64,000 nt of DNA from Fictibacillus phosphorivorans (GTDB lineage: Bacteria; Bacillota; Bacilli; Bacillales; Fictibacillaceae). Of the stretch, positions 9,249-17,891 are shown one piece after another (within the stretch, counting starts at the first letter, position 1; each line of letters starts with the position of its first letter). Where the stretch lies: positions 80,022 to 144,021 of the forward strand of contig NZ_JAMBOR010000006.1 in assembly GCF_023715845.1 (NCBI RefSeq). Direction: 5' to 3'. Made by a program: the position numbers and the translations under genes. Below the pieces are notes generated by a model. The model was given only the letters and a program-made list of their open reading frames with translations. It was not told where the DNA came from and ran no database searches.

Positions 9249-9515
9249 TTACGCTGCCATATAGGAGAGGATCTTTTCTCTCATACCACCAATGCTTGTG
9301 AAAAGAATATAAGTCCTTTTCTTGCTTTTGATAACGACTCGATCGGTATGTCCATACGGTGAACCAATTCGAAAAGCAGCCTTTTCTTCTCCGCCATATG
9401 TATCATCATCTAAAACATCCGTAATATCTGATAATGGGATTTCAATAGCAGAAAGTTGGTATTTGATAAGAAGGTTGTCACCCTTTTTTGATACTTTTAC
9501 CTCGAAAATTGCCAT
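9249..9515 (-). CDS. SunI/YnzG-like PH-domain protein
   Basis: 88 residues from ATG 9515 (MAIFEVKVSKKGDNLLI). The pattern of short beta strands with DDDTYGGEEKAAFRIGSPYG and DRVVIKSKKRTYILFTS resembles the SunI/YnzG family of Bacillus. SunI protects Bacillus from the glycopeptide bacteriocin sublancin, but most relatives are of unknown role, and this copy lacks an obvious extra N-terminal membrane helix. The frame is open further upstream, but that part has no good start and overlaps a broken membrane gene, so the short form is preferred. No sublancin-like gene is nearby. Confidence 0.6.
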   Translation of the reverse strand: MAIFEVKVSKKGDNLLIKYQLSAIEIPLSDITDVLDDDTYGGEEKAAFRIGSPYGHTDRVVIKSKKRTYILFTSIGGMREKILSYMAA

Positions 9516-9535
9516 TTCATTCTCCACTCCACTCT

Positions 9536-9795
9536 TTATAAAATTATTCGTTTCTCGCCAATTCCCATGGCGAGCAATAAGAAGAATGCAAAGGTTAAAA
9601 CAAGTCCATTTAGGAGTACACCTAATATCCCTGACAGCCATTTCTTCGAAAGTAATGCGGGCACATACCAATTAATGAAAATGAGCCTAAAACAATAATT
9701 ATTGTCTTTAAATTGGCATCAGGTCCTCTTCATAAGAAAAGCGCCATAAAGCTAGCGACCACCATGAGGAATGAAAAGATACCGAATTTATTCAC
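9536..9795 (-). pseudogene. Broken small membrane protein upstream of the SunI-like gene
   Basis: GTG 9795 behind GGGGAGC opens VNKFGIFSFLMVVASFMALFL, then TGA, then continues RGPDANLKTIIIVLGSFSL. A frame change follows, and the sequence ends with WYVPALLSKKWLSGILGVLL and GIGEKRIIL at TAA 9536. With both lesions repaired it is a membrane protein of about 85 residues with three hydrophobic stretches. It ends 21 bases before the SunI-like gene, as an operon partner would. Confidence 0.6.
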
Positions 9796-9933
9796 TTTAG
9801 CTCCCCTTTCACCTGAAGCTTTTTTATGTATTACCATTTAACCATATCCCTAATTACCATAACATAACAATTCATGTAATAGTAACCATACATATTTACT
9901 CATACAGGAGTGTGGAAAATTTTTCTATAATAA

Positions 9934-9970
9934 GAAAAGAGCCAGATCAAATTGATCTAGGCTCTTCTTT
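9934..9970 (-). terminator. Terminator of the 47-residue gene
   Basis: Stem AAGAGCC / GGCTCTT with an inner GATCAA/TTGATC pairing, placed just after the stop codon at 9980. Confidence 0.7.
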
Positions 9971-9979
9971 GTATGACTT

Positions 9980-10123
9980 CTATTTCGGATTCAATGATGT
10001 TAGTTCGAATTCTGGCTTTTGCTTTTCTTGCTCGGATATTGGCTTTTCGCTGAGTACGTATCTTGGGACTGGCAAATCTAAAGGCTTGGTAGTTAGCTGT
10101 TCATGGTTAGTGATTGTAAGCAT
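9980..10123 (-). CDS. Small hydrophilic protein of unknown function
   Basis: 47 residues, starting MLTITNHEQLTTKPLDLP and ending FELTSLNPK. The start is well supported: AAGGAGGGATGAGTT precedes the ATG, and a terminator follows the stop. It is proline- and lysine-rich, with no membrane segment, no Cys and no recognisable domain. A plus-strand frame in the same place has no ribosome site and looks like a shadow. Confidence 0.6.
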   Translation of the reverse strand: MLTITNHEQLTTKPLDLPVPRYVLSEKPISEQEKQKPEFELTSLNPK

Positions 10124-10302
10124 AACTCATCCCTCCTTACCAGGTTTTATTCCTATTTTACCCTAAATTATTATATTATGAAACTTTTTCTGACAAAAAC
10201 AGTCAATTCGACCCAATGGTTTGTACATAACGTGACGAAAGGAGTAGAATACATTATATGTTGAAGGCAAAACTTTTGCCCACCTATTTTTGAAAGGAAT
10301 GA

Positions 10303-11292
10303 ATGTCTTTGAAATTTGGTGTAATCGGAACAAACTGGATTACGGAACGATTTATACAGGCAGCGCGTGAAGCTGAAGGGTTTACGTTATCCGCAGTCTA
10401 CTCCCGCACAGAAGAAAAAGCGAAAGAGTTTGCCGAGAAAAATGGTGCTGCATACACATTTACTGATCTTGAGGAAATGGCTCAAAGTGATGTGATTGAC
10501 GCCGTCTATATCGCGAGCCCAAATTCGTTGCATGCTGAATATGCTATTACATTGATGAATCACGGAAAGCATGTGATCTGTGAGAAGCCGATTGCTTCCA
10601 ACGTGAAGGAACTCGAAAGTATGATTGCTGCTGCAAAAGAGAATAACGTGCTATTAATGGAAGCGATGCGTTCGACTGTGATGCCGAACTTTAAGAGCAT
10701 CCAGGAACACATACATAAGATCGGCCCTGTCCGCCGTTATTTTGCGAGCTCGTGTCAGTACTCTTCCCGCTATGATAAGTACAAAGAAGGAACGGTGCTG
10801 AACGCGTTCAACCCTAAGTTCTCAAACGGATCGTTGATGGACATCGGCATCTACTGCTTGTACCCGATGGTTGTTCTTTTCGGAAAGCCGGATTCGGTAA
10901 AAGCGAACGGACTTCTCTTGGAGTCCGGTGTAGACGGTGAAGGCAGCATCCTCTTGAACTATGAAGATAAAGACGCGGTTGTGATGTACTCGAAGATCTC
11001 GAACTCCTACGTTCCCTCTGAGATCCAAGGGGAGAACGGAAGTATCCTGATCGACCACATCCAGGACATGAGTAAGATCGAGATCCGCTATAAAGACGGT
11101 TCCACTGAGGATATCACGGTAGAGCAAGACAAGCCGAAGATGTACTATGAAGCGAAAGAGTTTATGGATCTTGTGAAGAATGGTGAATTAGAGTCGAAAG
11201 TGAACTCACATGCGAACTCACTTGCGGTGATGGAGATCATGGATGAAGCTCGTAAGCAGATTGGACTCGTGTTTCCAGCTGATGAAAAGTAA
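10303..11292 (+). CDS. yulF: Gfo/Idh/MocA family NAD(P)-dependent oxidoreductase, YulF-like
   Basis: 329 residues. The N-terminal Rossmann domain starts GVIGTNWITERF, and the EKPIAS motif of the family lies at about 96-101. The C-terminal Gfo/Idh/MocA domain contains MDIGIYCLYP near 183. Length and wording closely match Bacillus subtilis YulF, a putative sugar or inositol-type dehydrogenase whose substrate is not established. It is monocistronic with a strong downstream terminator; the start has GAAAGGA upstream. It is a distant relative of the second family member near 15 kb, not a duplicate. Confidence 0.85.
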   Translation: MSLKFGVIGTNWITERFIQAAREAEGFTLSAVYSRTEEKAKEFAEKNGAAYTFTDLEEMAQSDVIDAVYIASPNSLHAEYAITLMNHGKHVICEKPIASNVKELESMIAAAKENNVLLMEAMRSTVMPNFKSIQEHIHKIGPVRRYFASSCQYSSRYDKYKEGTVLNAFNPKFSNGSLMDIGIYCLYPMVVLFGKPDSVKANGLLLESGVDGEGSILLNYEDKDAVVMYSKISNSYVPSEIQGENGSILIDHIQDMSKIEIRYKDGSTEDITVEQDKPKMYYEAKEFMDLVKNGELESKVNSHANSLAVMEIMDEARKQIGLVFPADEK

Positions 11293-11330
11293 AACTTAAG
11301 ACGAGATATTAAACACTCTTTAAACAAATT

Positions 11331-11367
11331 AGCAACGACCCCGATTTTTTGTGGTCGTTGCTTTTTA
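11331..11367 (+). terminator. Terminator of yulF-like gene
   Basis: Perfect stem AGCAACGACC / GGTCGTTGCT followed by TTTTT. Confidence 0.9.
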
Positions 11368-11383
11368 CTATTATTAATTAACT

Positions 11384-11833
11384 TCAACTAGTTGCTACCC
11401 ATTCATACAGAATATCCGGAAGATTCTCCTCATTCTCGTGTCCTCTGCCTATAATCTTAAAGCCATTTTTCTCATAAAAACGTTGAGCTTTTTTGTTTCT
11501 CTCGAATGTATATAGGGTTAATCGTCCTGATGATTGATCTTTCGCTTTTTGAAGTAAGCTTTTCCCGATCCCCTTACCTTGATGATCGTTATGAATATAG
11601 AGCTGGTTGATTTCTGATTCGTTATAGGCGATGATCCCGACTACTTCTTCACCCCAAAGGGCTAGTTCGACTTGATAGTCTTTAGGTAAGATATGATTTA
11701 AAAAGTAGACATGGCTTTCAAAACTGTGAATTTCTTCTTGCCTAATCGCCTGGTACTTACTATCTCTCCACATCTTCACAGCTTGATCGGCATACTTTTC
11801 TTCATAGGGAATAATTATTAACTCATGTTCCAA
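11384..11833 (-). CDS. GNAT family N-acetyltransferase
   Basis: 149 residues, TTG start with AAAGGATG upstream. The acetyl-CoA binding motif A (HNDHQGKGIGKSLLQKAK, with the Q/RxxGxG/A core QGKGIG) is in the middle, and the C-terminal motif B region contains NKKAQRFYEKNGFKIIGRG. These are textbook GNAT features. The substrate is unknown. It lies 38 bp from the Dph6-like gene on the same strand, so the two may be co-transcribed. Confidence 0.88.
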   Translation of the reverse strand: MEHELIIIPYEEKYADQAVKMWRDSKYQAIRQEEIHSFESHVYFLNHILPKDYQVELALWGEEVVGIIAYNESEINQLYIHNDHQGKGIGKSLLQKAKDQSSGRLTLYTFERNKKAQRFYEKNGFKIIGRGHENEENLPDILYEWVATS

Positions 11834-11871
11834 CTGGTTACATCCTTTCGTCAGGCTGCATTACAGAGTGT

Positions 11872-12564
11872 TTATTTTTTGTGTACAAGCGTTTTCTTAT
11901 CAACTAAACGGCAAGTCTGAATATCGAGTGACCATAACCCGGCGTTCAAAATGACTTCCGATTGTTTAATCTCTAATTTCTTTTGGAATAGTGGACCGTC
12001 TAACACAAAGGTATGATATTCTCCGAGTTCTCCCATCGCACAGCATTCCGTCTTAAGGATGTCTTCATAAAAACGTTCATCCAACATTCGTCCGGCCCAT
12101 GTTTGGTCGAAGTGTTCGGAAGAGGCTCGGCAAACAACTGCCTCATATCCGGATGAAATGAACTCATGTAATAACTCTGAAGCTTGATCCTGCTTAATCC
12201 ATACTGGAAACAATGGTTCCAACCCTGCCTGCACGGCCACTTGCTCATTCCATTCGCGGTCCGATTCCATATATAAACTGCCAAAACCGATGGCTTCCAC
12301 TCCATAATTTTCTTTCAACTCAACGAGTGACTTTTTTAATGATGTTTCATAGTCTCCTGCAGAATTTACTAAAACCAATGGCAAGCCTAATGCTTCAGCT
12401 TGTAATCTTAAAATCTCTAATTGAATGCCATGCGCATGATTGCGGGCATGTTCCTTGGATACCATCGATAACAAACAGACCATTTCATGCTTTTCTTTTA
12501 GTAACTGATCAAGAGCTAGGCAGCAATCTTTTCCGCCACTCCAGCAAACCGCTGTTTTTTTCAT
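11872..12564 (-). CDS. Dph6-like PP-loop ATP pyrophosphatase
   Basis: 230 residues with the N-terminal ATP pyrophosphatase loop SGGKDCC (residues 9-15) and the family signatures GFGSLY and LFPVW. It belongs to the diphthine-ammonia ligase related family (ATP_bind_4). Bacteria do not make diphthamide, so here it probably adenylates and amidates another substrate that is not known. The C-terminal region is the uncharacterised part typical of bacterial members. It is followed by a GNAT gene on the same strand. Confidence 0.85.
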   Translation of the reverse strand: MKKTAVCWSGGKDCCLALDQLLKEKHEMVCLLSMVSKEHARNHAHGIQLEILRLQAEALGLPLVLVNSAGDYETSLKKSLVELKENYGVEAIGFGSLYMESDREWNEQVAVQAGLEPLFPVWIKQDQASELLHEFISSGYEAVVCRASSEHFDQTWAGRMLDERFYEDILKTECCAMGELGEYHTFVLDGPLFQKKLEIKQSEVILNAGLWSLDIQTCRLVDKKTLVHKK

Positions 12565-12622
12565 CTCATTCTCCTAAACTTGTTATTTAAGACTATTATA
12601 CAGTCCAGCTTCCTACTTCCAT

Positions 12623-12656
12623 AAAAAAGCGCACTTCTCAAAAGAGAAATGCACTT
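12623..12656 (-). terminator. Terminator of the sugar-binding operon
   Basis: On the minus strand GTGCATTTCTC pairs with GAGAAGTGCGC and is followed by six T, downstream of the stop at 12672. Confidence 0.75.
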
Positions 12657-12671
12657 AAGGATGAACTCTAT

Positions 12672-14036
12672 TTATTTGCCAATCGCTTCATTAGCCTCTT
12701 TATATTTCTGGTTCGCTAGTTTATTCATCTCAGAAATATAGTCTTCGATCTTGATTTCCCCTTTTACAGAGGCTTCGAGTAATTGATGCATGTTTGCATT
12801 TGGATGGTCTTTGATCTTCACGCCTGTTGGCGCTTCCCATCTGGATTGGACATACCCGGGAACGGGTTTTACAGGTTCAATGATCGCATTATCTAAATTC
12901 TCATAGGCCTTTCTGATCCCTGGAAGATCTTGAATCTCAAAATAGGCATCTAGGACTTCTTTATCGGTCGTAAGCGGTACACCGTTTAAGGCTTTGCCTT
13001 CCTTTGCAACAAGGTCAATCTGCTTTAAATATCCTTCTTTGCCGAAGGTCATCCATTTCGTAAATAGAAACGCTTCTTTTGCATGCTTGGTCGTTTTGGA
13101 GATTCCGATATAGTCATTTGCCACGACTGTTCTCCCGCCAGGAATCCCGATGAAATCATAATCAAAATCGAGATTTTCAGCGTACGCAGGAATTGCCCAT
13201 GTGCCATCCCATACTAATCCCAAGCCCCCTGAAGCCCAAACTTCACCAGGATGACTTCCGTTAAAGTTGCCTTTTTGTTCATCGGTTAACGATTCATACG
13301 CATGGTTATTCGTCGTGATGCTTTTTGCTAGATTCAGGCCACTGATGAACTCTTTGCTATCTAAGTGATAGCCTTCCTCTGTATAGGTATACCAGCCGAG
13401 AGAATCACTCACTGCAGCCGGATACCAGTCAAGAATCGCTAACGGATTATTGGTTCCGATCTGTCCCTTACTAATGTTCGTCATGTTTTTAACCGAATCC
13501 ACAAACTGATTGATACTTACACCATGTTCAGGTGCGTCTAAGTTCGCTTCGTTGAATAGATCTTTGTTTACAAAATACCCCAAGAACTGCTGTCCTGCTG
13601 GTAAGGCATAGATCGCGTCTCCATAGGCGGCCGCGTCTCGGACCACTTCAGGTACTTTCGCATAATCTTCATCATCCTTCGCAAGATCGGCCACATCTAA
13701 CACCCAATCGTTTGCTACAGCAGTCGGAATATCTGAAAGGTTAAATACATCAGGCATCGCTTTGGCACTTGCCGCAGCAGCTAGCCCGTCGTTCCATTTA
13801 TCATTTGGGATCGACTCTACGATTTTCACTTTAATGTTAGGGTACTTTTTTTCGAATTCTTTAATCATTTTCCTCTGAATGTTTTGCTCTTTTTCCGTAC
13901 CTACACCCCAGCTCGCATATGAAATGGTCACTTTATTGGCATTATCTTCATTTGCTTTTCCACCTTCTTTGGATGCGTTGCACCCTAGAAGCATCACGAT
14001 TGTTAACAGTGATGCCAAAAACTTTAACCGTTTCAT
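12672..14036 (-). CDS. Extracellular sugar-binding lipoprotein (family 1), orphan
   Basis: 454 residues from ATG 14036 behind AGAGGGGC; an upstream in-frame ATG at 14087 lacks a ribosome site. The lipoprotein signal ends LLGC, so Cys becomes the lipidated first residue. The body is a family 1 ABC solute-binding protein: ISYASWGVGTEKEQ near the start, then aromatic-rich sugar-site segments. It captures a sugar or glycoside for import, but no permease or ATPase gene lies nearby, so it must use a transporter encoded elsewhere. It is the last gene of a three-gene operon with the TIM-barrel and Gfo/Idh enzymes. Confidence 0.88.
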   Translation of the reverse strand: MKRLKFLASLLTIVMLLGCNASKEGGKANEDNANKVTISYASWGVGTEKEQNIQRKMIKEFEKKYPNIKVKIVESIPNDKWNDGLAAAASAKAMPDVFNLSDIPTAVANDWVLDVADLAKDDEDYAKVPEVVRDAAAYGDAIYALPAGQQFLGYFVNKDLFNEANLDAPEHGVSINQFVDSVKNMTNISKGQIGTNNPLAILDWYPAAVSDSLGWYTYTEEGYHLDSKEFISGLNLAKSITTNNHAYESLTDEQKGNFNGSHPGEVWASGGLGLVWDGTWAIPAYAENLDFDYDFIGIPGGRTVVANDYIGISKTTKHAKEAFLFTKWMTFGKEGYLKQIDLVAKEGKALNGVPLTTDKEVLDAYFEIQDLPGIRKAYENLDNAIIEPVKPVPGYVQSRWEAPTGVKIKDHPNANMHQLLEASVKGEIKIEDYISEMNKLANQKYKEANEAIGK

Positions 14037-14067
14037 GATCTGCCCCTCTTTTCGAAATCGACTTTTA

Positions 14068-15258
14068 TTAGTTAGCCAAACCTTCACGTTCTACGTTGTA
14101 ATCGTTTACAATTTCTTTTTCAGTAGATTTACTCTTAGGGAGGACAACCTGAGATTTGGAATGCTCAATGACTTCTTCAGCTGTCACTTCTCTTTCTAAG
14201 CGGTCTGATAAGTAGATCCCTTCACTGATCAGCATCGTTTGAAGCGCGATTTCAGCAGTCGGCAACAAAGGTACCCTGCCCTGAAGTGCTGCGACCCAAT
14301 GACTTTGGGAAGAATCGTAAGCACCTGTATTCTCTCGGAGCTGGTGCCATCTGTAGTCCGCTCCTCCGAGGTCAAAGGTTGCGTCCATATCCATATCACC
14401 GACGATCGTATGGTAGCTTAACGGCGCGTTCGCCCCATTCACCTTTCCGTTAAAAGTGATTCCCCCTTTGTTTCCAACGATACTGCTTCCTCCCAAGCCG
14501 TTCTGATGGATCGCCCATGATTCGATGATATCGAGTGTGAGACCACCTTCAAACCTTACAAAACCAAGACCAAGCTCTTCCACGTTAAAGCCACTGATCT
14601 CTCTTCGTTTTTCATCCATCTCCATCTCTTGATACGTTTTACCCGTGATGGTCTTCACTTTTGGCAGGTTCATGAGATACAGAAGCTGAGAGATTCGATA
14701 GACACCCATGTCAAAGAGAGCTCCACCTGCAGCGATCTCCTTCTGGTTGAATTCCTTCGTTCCATATCCGTCCACGTACGGTCTTCCGCGCCGTCTGAAC
14801 CCCGTAGAACGAGCATGATACAACTTCCCGAGCTTCCCTTCATCGATCAAGACTTTTGCCGCTTTCGTCTCCAAACCGTAAAGGAAGCTCAATTGAACAT
14901 GCAGCATCTTCCCGTATTCTTTTGCCGCATCGATCATCCGTTTTCCGTCCACATAAGATCCCGCGATCGGTTTTTCACAGTATACGTGTTTACCTGCTTT
15001 TAAAGCGGCGATTGTGACCGGTGCATGGAGGTTATTGTGCAGACATACATCGACCGCATCAATATCGTCACGCTTCAGCATTTCCCGGAAATCTGTGTAC
15101 GTATCAGGAATCTTGTAGTTCTCTGCGACCGTCTTCAGTTCTGTTTCATTAAGATCGCATGCCGCTACTACTTCTGCCCCGTCTAATTTTGCATACTCAT
15201 CCAGATGGTTTTTCCCTATGATTCCAACACCAATGATTCCGATCCGAACTTTTTTCAT
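14068..15258 (-). CDS. Gfo/Idh/MocA family sugar dehydrogenase
   Basis: 396 residues. The Rossmann start is VRIGIIGVGIIGKNH, the family motif is CEKPIAGS near 94-101, and the C-terminal sugar-binding domain has GGALFDMGVYRI, where the Asp is usually catalytic or substrate-binding. It oxidises or epimerises a sugar with NAD(P). It is placed 4 bp after the isomerase gene and 31 bp before the sugar-binding lipoprotein, so it belongs to the same pathway. The substrate is unknown; inositol-like or keto-sugar pathways are possible. Confidence 0.88.
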   Translation of the reverse strand: MKKVRIGIIGVGIIGKNHLDEYAKLDGAEVVAACDLNETELKTVAENYKIPDTYTDFREMLKRDDIDAVDVCLHNNLHAPVTIAALKAGKHVYCEKPIAGSYVDGKRMIDAAKEYGKMLHVQLSFLYGLETKAAKVLIDEGKLGKLYHARSTGFRRRGRPYVDGYGTKEFNQKEIAAGGALFDMGVYRISQLLYLMNLPKVKTITGKTYQEMEMDEKRREISGFNVEELGLGFVRFEGGLTLDIIESWAIHQNGLGGSSIVGNKGGITFNGKVNGANAPLSYHTIVGDMDMDATFDLGGADYRWHQLRENTGAYDSSQSHWVAALQGRVPLLPTAEIALQTMLISEGIYLSDRLEREVTAEEVIEHSKSQVVLPKSKSTEKEIVNDYNVEREGLAN

Positions 15259-15262
15259 AGGA

Positions 15263-16048
15263 TTAAACCCCCACTTCTTTCTTCTTGTTCGCCTGCATGT
15301 TCAACCACGTGTTACGAGCTGTCGCCAGTTGCCACGCTACCTGGCTGTATTCATTTACACTGGAGTGATGTTCAATTCCGAGGTACCCGTCATACCCGAC
15401 GTCCTCTAAAATCTGCAGTTTCTCCTCGCAATTCGGAATCACCCATGCTGCGAGATGCGTATGGAACGCATATTTCGCACAAAGGCGGTCCCCGTTTTCT
15501 TTGTCAACGTCCCAGTTATCAAAATGCAGGAGGATTCCGAATGATGGATGGTCGACAGCTTCGAACACTTTTCGGATGTTCTCAGGGTCTCTTGAAGCTC
15601 CCCAATGGTTTTCAGGACCTACTTTAAATCCGCAATCATGCGCGATCTTCGCATACTCTTGGTAACGTTTCACCGTATATTCAAACTGCTCTTCCGTCAT
15701 GGTAAGGTCTCTTCCGCCCATATCGATCCTAACGGTACGCGCTCCCAAGATCTCAGCGGCACGTAAATTCTTTAAGGCATTTTGATACCATTTCTCCTTG
15801 GCTTCCGGGTTTGGATCCCATACTTCCGCGCAATCCACGCACAGGTTAGCGAGTTCCATCTCCTTCTCGTCCATCGCTTCTCTTACTTTTTTCAAATAAT
15901 CCTCATCATAGCTCTGCAACATCATGTTCCAAATATCTGCTGTGTTCAGATGATACCGGTATTTTGCGCTTTCAAGATAGCCGAAAACATCCATTTTCCC
16001 TTGGTTCATCAATCCGTGAAATGAATACGAAGCAACTGTGTATTTCAT
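15263..16048 (-). CDS. Sugar phosphate isomerase/epimerase family TIM barrel
   Basis: 261 residues of the xylose-isomerase-like TIM barrel family (AP endonuclease 2 fold). Metal-binding acids appear at strand ends: VRIDMGG, VGPENHWG, LHFDNWD, HTHLAAW and YLGIEHH. The family covers inosose dehydratases, ketose epimerases and related enzymes. First gene of the operon, transcribed away from the AraC-type regulator. The close coupling with a Gfo/Idh dehydrogenase suggests successive steps on one sugar. Confidence 0.86.
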   Translation of the reverse strand: MKYTVASYSFHGLMNQGKMDVFGYLESAKYRYHLNTADIWNMMLQSYDEDYLKKVREAMDEKEMELANLCVDCAEVWDPNPEAKEKWYQNALKNLRAAEILGARTVRIDMGGRDLTMTEEQFEYTVKRYQEYAKIAHDCGFKVGPENHWGASRDPENIRKVFEAVDHPSFGILLHFDNWDVDKENGDRLCAKYAFHTHLAAWVIPNCEEKLQILEDVGYDGYLGIEHHSSVNEYSQVAWQLATARNTWLNMQANKKKEVGV

Positions 16049-16302
16049 CTAACCCCTCCAAATTTTTTGATGGTTATCGCATACATGGTTTGGATAATTC
16101 TTTACTTCCTTCGACATATTTCGAGATGAACAATTCAAAGCTATTCGATTAATTTTGGAGAATTCACTACTAAACTCCTAAATCATTTCGCCTCTTTTCT
16201 CTAAAATAGTATCTTTCTGATAATTTTGATAATATCAAGAGAAAGGAAATCATGGAATAAACAAAACTGTGTAGATTTGTATAATTTACCACTAAAATTT
16301 TA
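16049..16302. promoter_or_regulatory. Divergent control region between AraC regulator and sugar operon
   Basis: AT-rich 254-bp region with no gene. It must hold both promoters. A short palindrome TTGAT-AAT-ATCAA at 16226-16238 is a possible binding site for the regulator, but this is weak evidence. Confidence 0.45.
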
Positions 16303-17076
16303 ATGGGGATGAATTGGATGAATATTGAAGGCGTTTATCATGATGTCAATCCGAAGTGGCATATAAAAAAAGACCGGGGGTGTGCAACACTCGTTTATGT
16401 TACCCAGGGGAAAGTCGTGTACTGGATTCAGGGAAATTACGTGGAATTGGAAAAAGGAGAAATCCTCTATATCCCTCCTAACATCGACCGGGCATGGGAA
16501 AATCATGCGGATGAATCGCACCAAAAATATACTGTTGTTTTCACATGGGAGGAACATGTACTAAAGAACACGCTGCATTTTACAAAACAAAACGGTGTCT
16601 ATCGATATAAGACCTCCAATACGCCCTACTATGAACAACGTTTTTCAACACTCTATACACAAACATTATGGAAGAAACCTTATTTCGAACTGATGTCCGA
16701 GTACGTCTTATCTGAACTGTTCACCCAAATCGCGCAAGAATCCTCTGAACAAAGAGCGACTCCTGCCAAAGAACGGATCGCCCGCGAGATCGAGGACTAT
16801 CTGTTGCGTCATTTCCGAAGAAACGTCACGATCGAAGAACTAGCTGACTTAGCAGGGGTAACACCAAACTACGTATCCGTCTTATTTAAAGAGGTCATGG
16901 GCAACACCCCCATCCAGCATCTGCATCAGATCCGGATCAACACGGCACTCAATCTACTAAAGAACACACAGATGACGATCAACGAGATCGCCGAATACCT
17001 CGGTTACTGTGACCAATCGTATTTTAATAGAATGTTTAAGAAGTGGATGGGAGTCGCACCGAGTCATATTGTTTAA
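16303..17076 (+). CDS. AraC family transcriptional regulator
   Basis: About 250 residues. The N-terminal part is a cupin-like sugar-sensing domain (YWIQGNYVELEKGEILYIPPN). The C-terminal 100 residues are the double helix-turn-helix AraC domain: IEELADLAGVTPNYVSVLFKEVMG and MTINEIAEYLGYCDQSYFNRMFKKWMG. The first ATG (16303) has no ribosome site; ATG 16318 has GGGGATG upstream and may be the true start. Its divergent position predicts control of the isomerase-dehydrogenase-binding protein operon. Confidence 0.88.
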   Translation: MGMNWMNIEGVYHDVNPKWHIKKDRGCATLVYVTQGKVVYWIQGNYVELEKGEILYIPPNIDRAWENHADESHQKYTVVFTWEEHVLKNTLHFTKQNGVYRYKTSNTPYYEQRFSTLYTQTLWKKPYFELMSEYVLSELFTQIAQESSEQRATPAKERIAREIEDYLLRHFRRNVTIEELADLAGVTPNYVSVLFKEVMGNTPIQHLHQIRINTALNLLKNTQMTINEIAEYLGYCDQSYFNRMFKKWMGVAPSHIV

Positions 17077-17086
17077 TTGGTATTGT

Positions 17087-17713
17087 TTACTGGTGAATGG
17101 ATAGAGCAAATAAATATTGCGCAAGAAAATAGGTGGACATGACAAAATAGTGCCGATATCGTAAGGGTTGGATAAACCGATCCCAAGCGAGCGTTGCATC
17201 TGAAAAATAAAAGAGGAGAGCGGCTGTGATGAGAAGCGGATTTCCGGTTAAAAGGGACACCCAAACCATACCGGTAATCAGCATGATGTACAGGAATACC
17301 GCTGCACTCAGTGAACCCCTGCCTTTAAACCTTTTTCTTTTTAGAATTAGAATGAAAAATAGAAGTGCAATTACTTGTAAACCAACTGTAAAAAACGAAC
17401 TGACTGTTTGCTGAAGGTTTATTTGAAGGAAAGCAATGATGTAGCAGACATGTGCGATAAGGAATGAAAACAGACCATATAGAAAGCGATCTTTAGGCAA
17501 CATCAAGAAGATGTCACCCATTAACGAAAATACCAACCCAACAATCACCCACCAGGCATAAGGAGAAGACGTACCGGTTAAGGCAAAAAGGATGATCAGC
17601 AACATGGTTCCTGGTTTTAATAGATAAATAAGCGATTGATTTTTGTGCTTGATTGCCCAAAGGTATGTTAGAGAGGAAAGCAGAATGATTGCGGTAAAGA
17701 GGCTAAAGATCAT
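17087..17713 (-). CDS. YhhN family membrane protein (lysoplasmalogenase-like)
   Basis: 208 residues, seven or eight hydrophobic helices. The conserved YhhN signature occurs as LKPGTMLLI near 32, FSLMGDIFLMLP near 81-92 and FLIAHVCYI near 103-111. Eukaryotic and some bacterial members hydrolyse lysoplasmalogens; the role in Bacillus is not established. The 3' end almost touches the AraC gene, which is convergent with it. Confidence 0.85.
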   Translation of the reverse strand: MIFSLFTAIILLSSLTYLWAIKHKNQSLIYLLKPGTMLLIILFALTGTSSPYAWWVIVGLVFSLMGDIFLMLPKDRFLYGLFSFLIAHVCYIIAFLQINLQQTVSSFFTVGLQVIALLFFILILKRKRFKGRGSLSAAVFLYIMLITGMVWVSLLTGNPLLITAALLFYFSDATLAWDRFIQPLRYRHYFVMSTYFLAQYLFALSIHQ

Positions 17714-17853
17714 CGTTATACTAACTCCTTCACTACCTATAATCTAGTACTATATTGTTCCTATTTTAAGAGAAATGATTACTTATTTTACCATTAAACG
17801 GAATTTCTGTCTTATTCACTTATAAGGTATTTCATGAAATAATCATAAAAATA

Positions 17854-17882
17854 GGTGCACTTCTTCTTAAAAGAAATGCACC
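17854..17882 (-). terminator. Terminator of the HAD gene
   Basis: GGTGCA...TGCACC hairpin with an A/T-rich upper stem and a T-rich tail on the minus strand. Confidence 0.75.
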
Positions 17883-17891
17883 ATTTTCATC

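Noticed and set aside
9912..10166. Plus-strand frame of 84 codons
   Set aside because: No ribosome site; it runs through a terminator and lies opposite a 47-residue gene with an excellent ribosome site.
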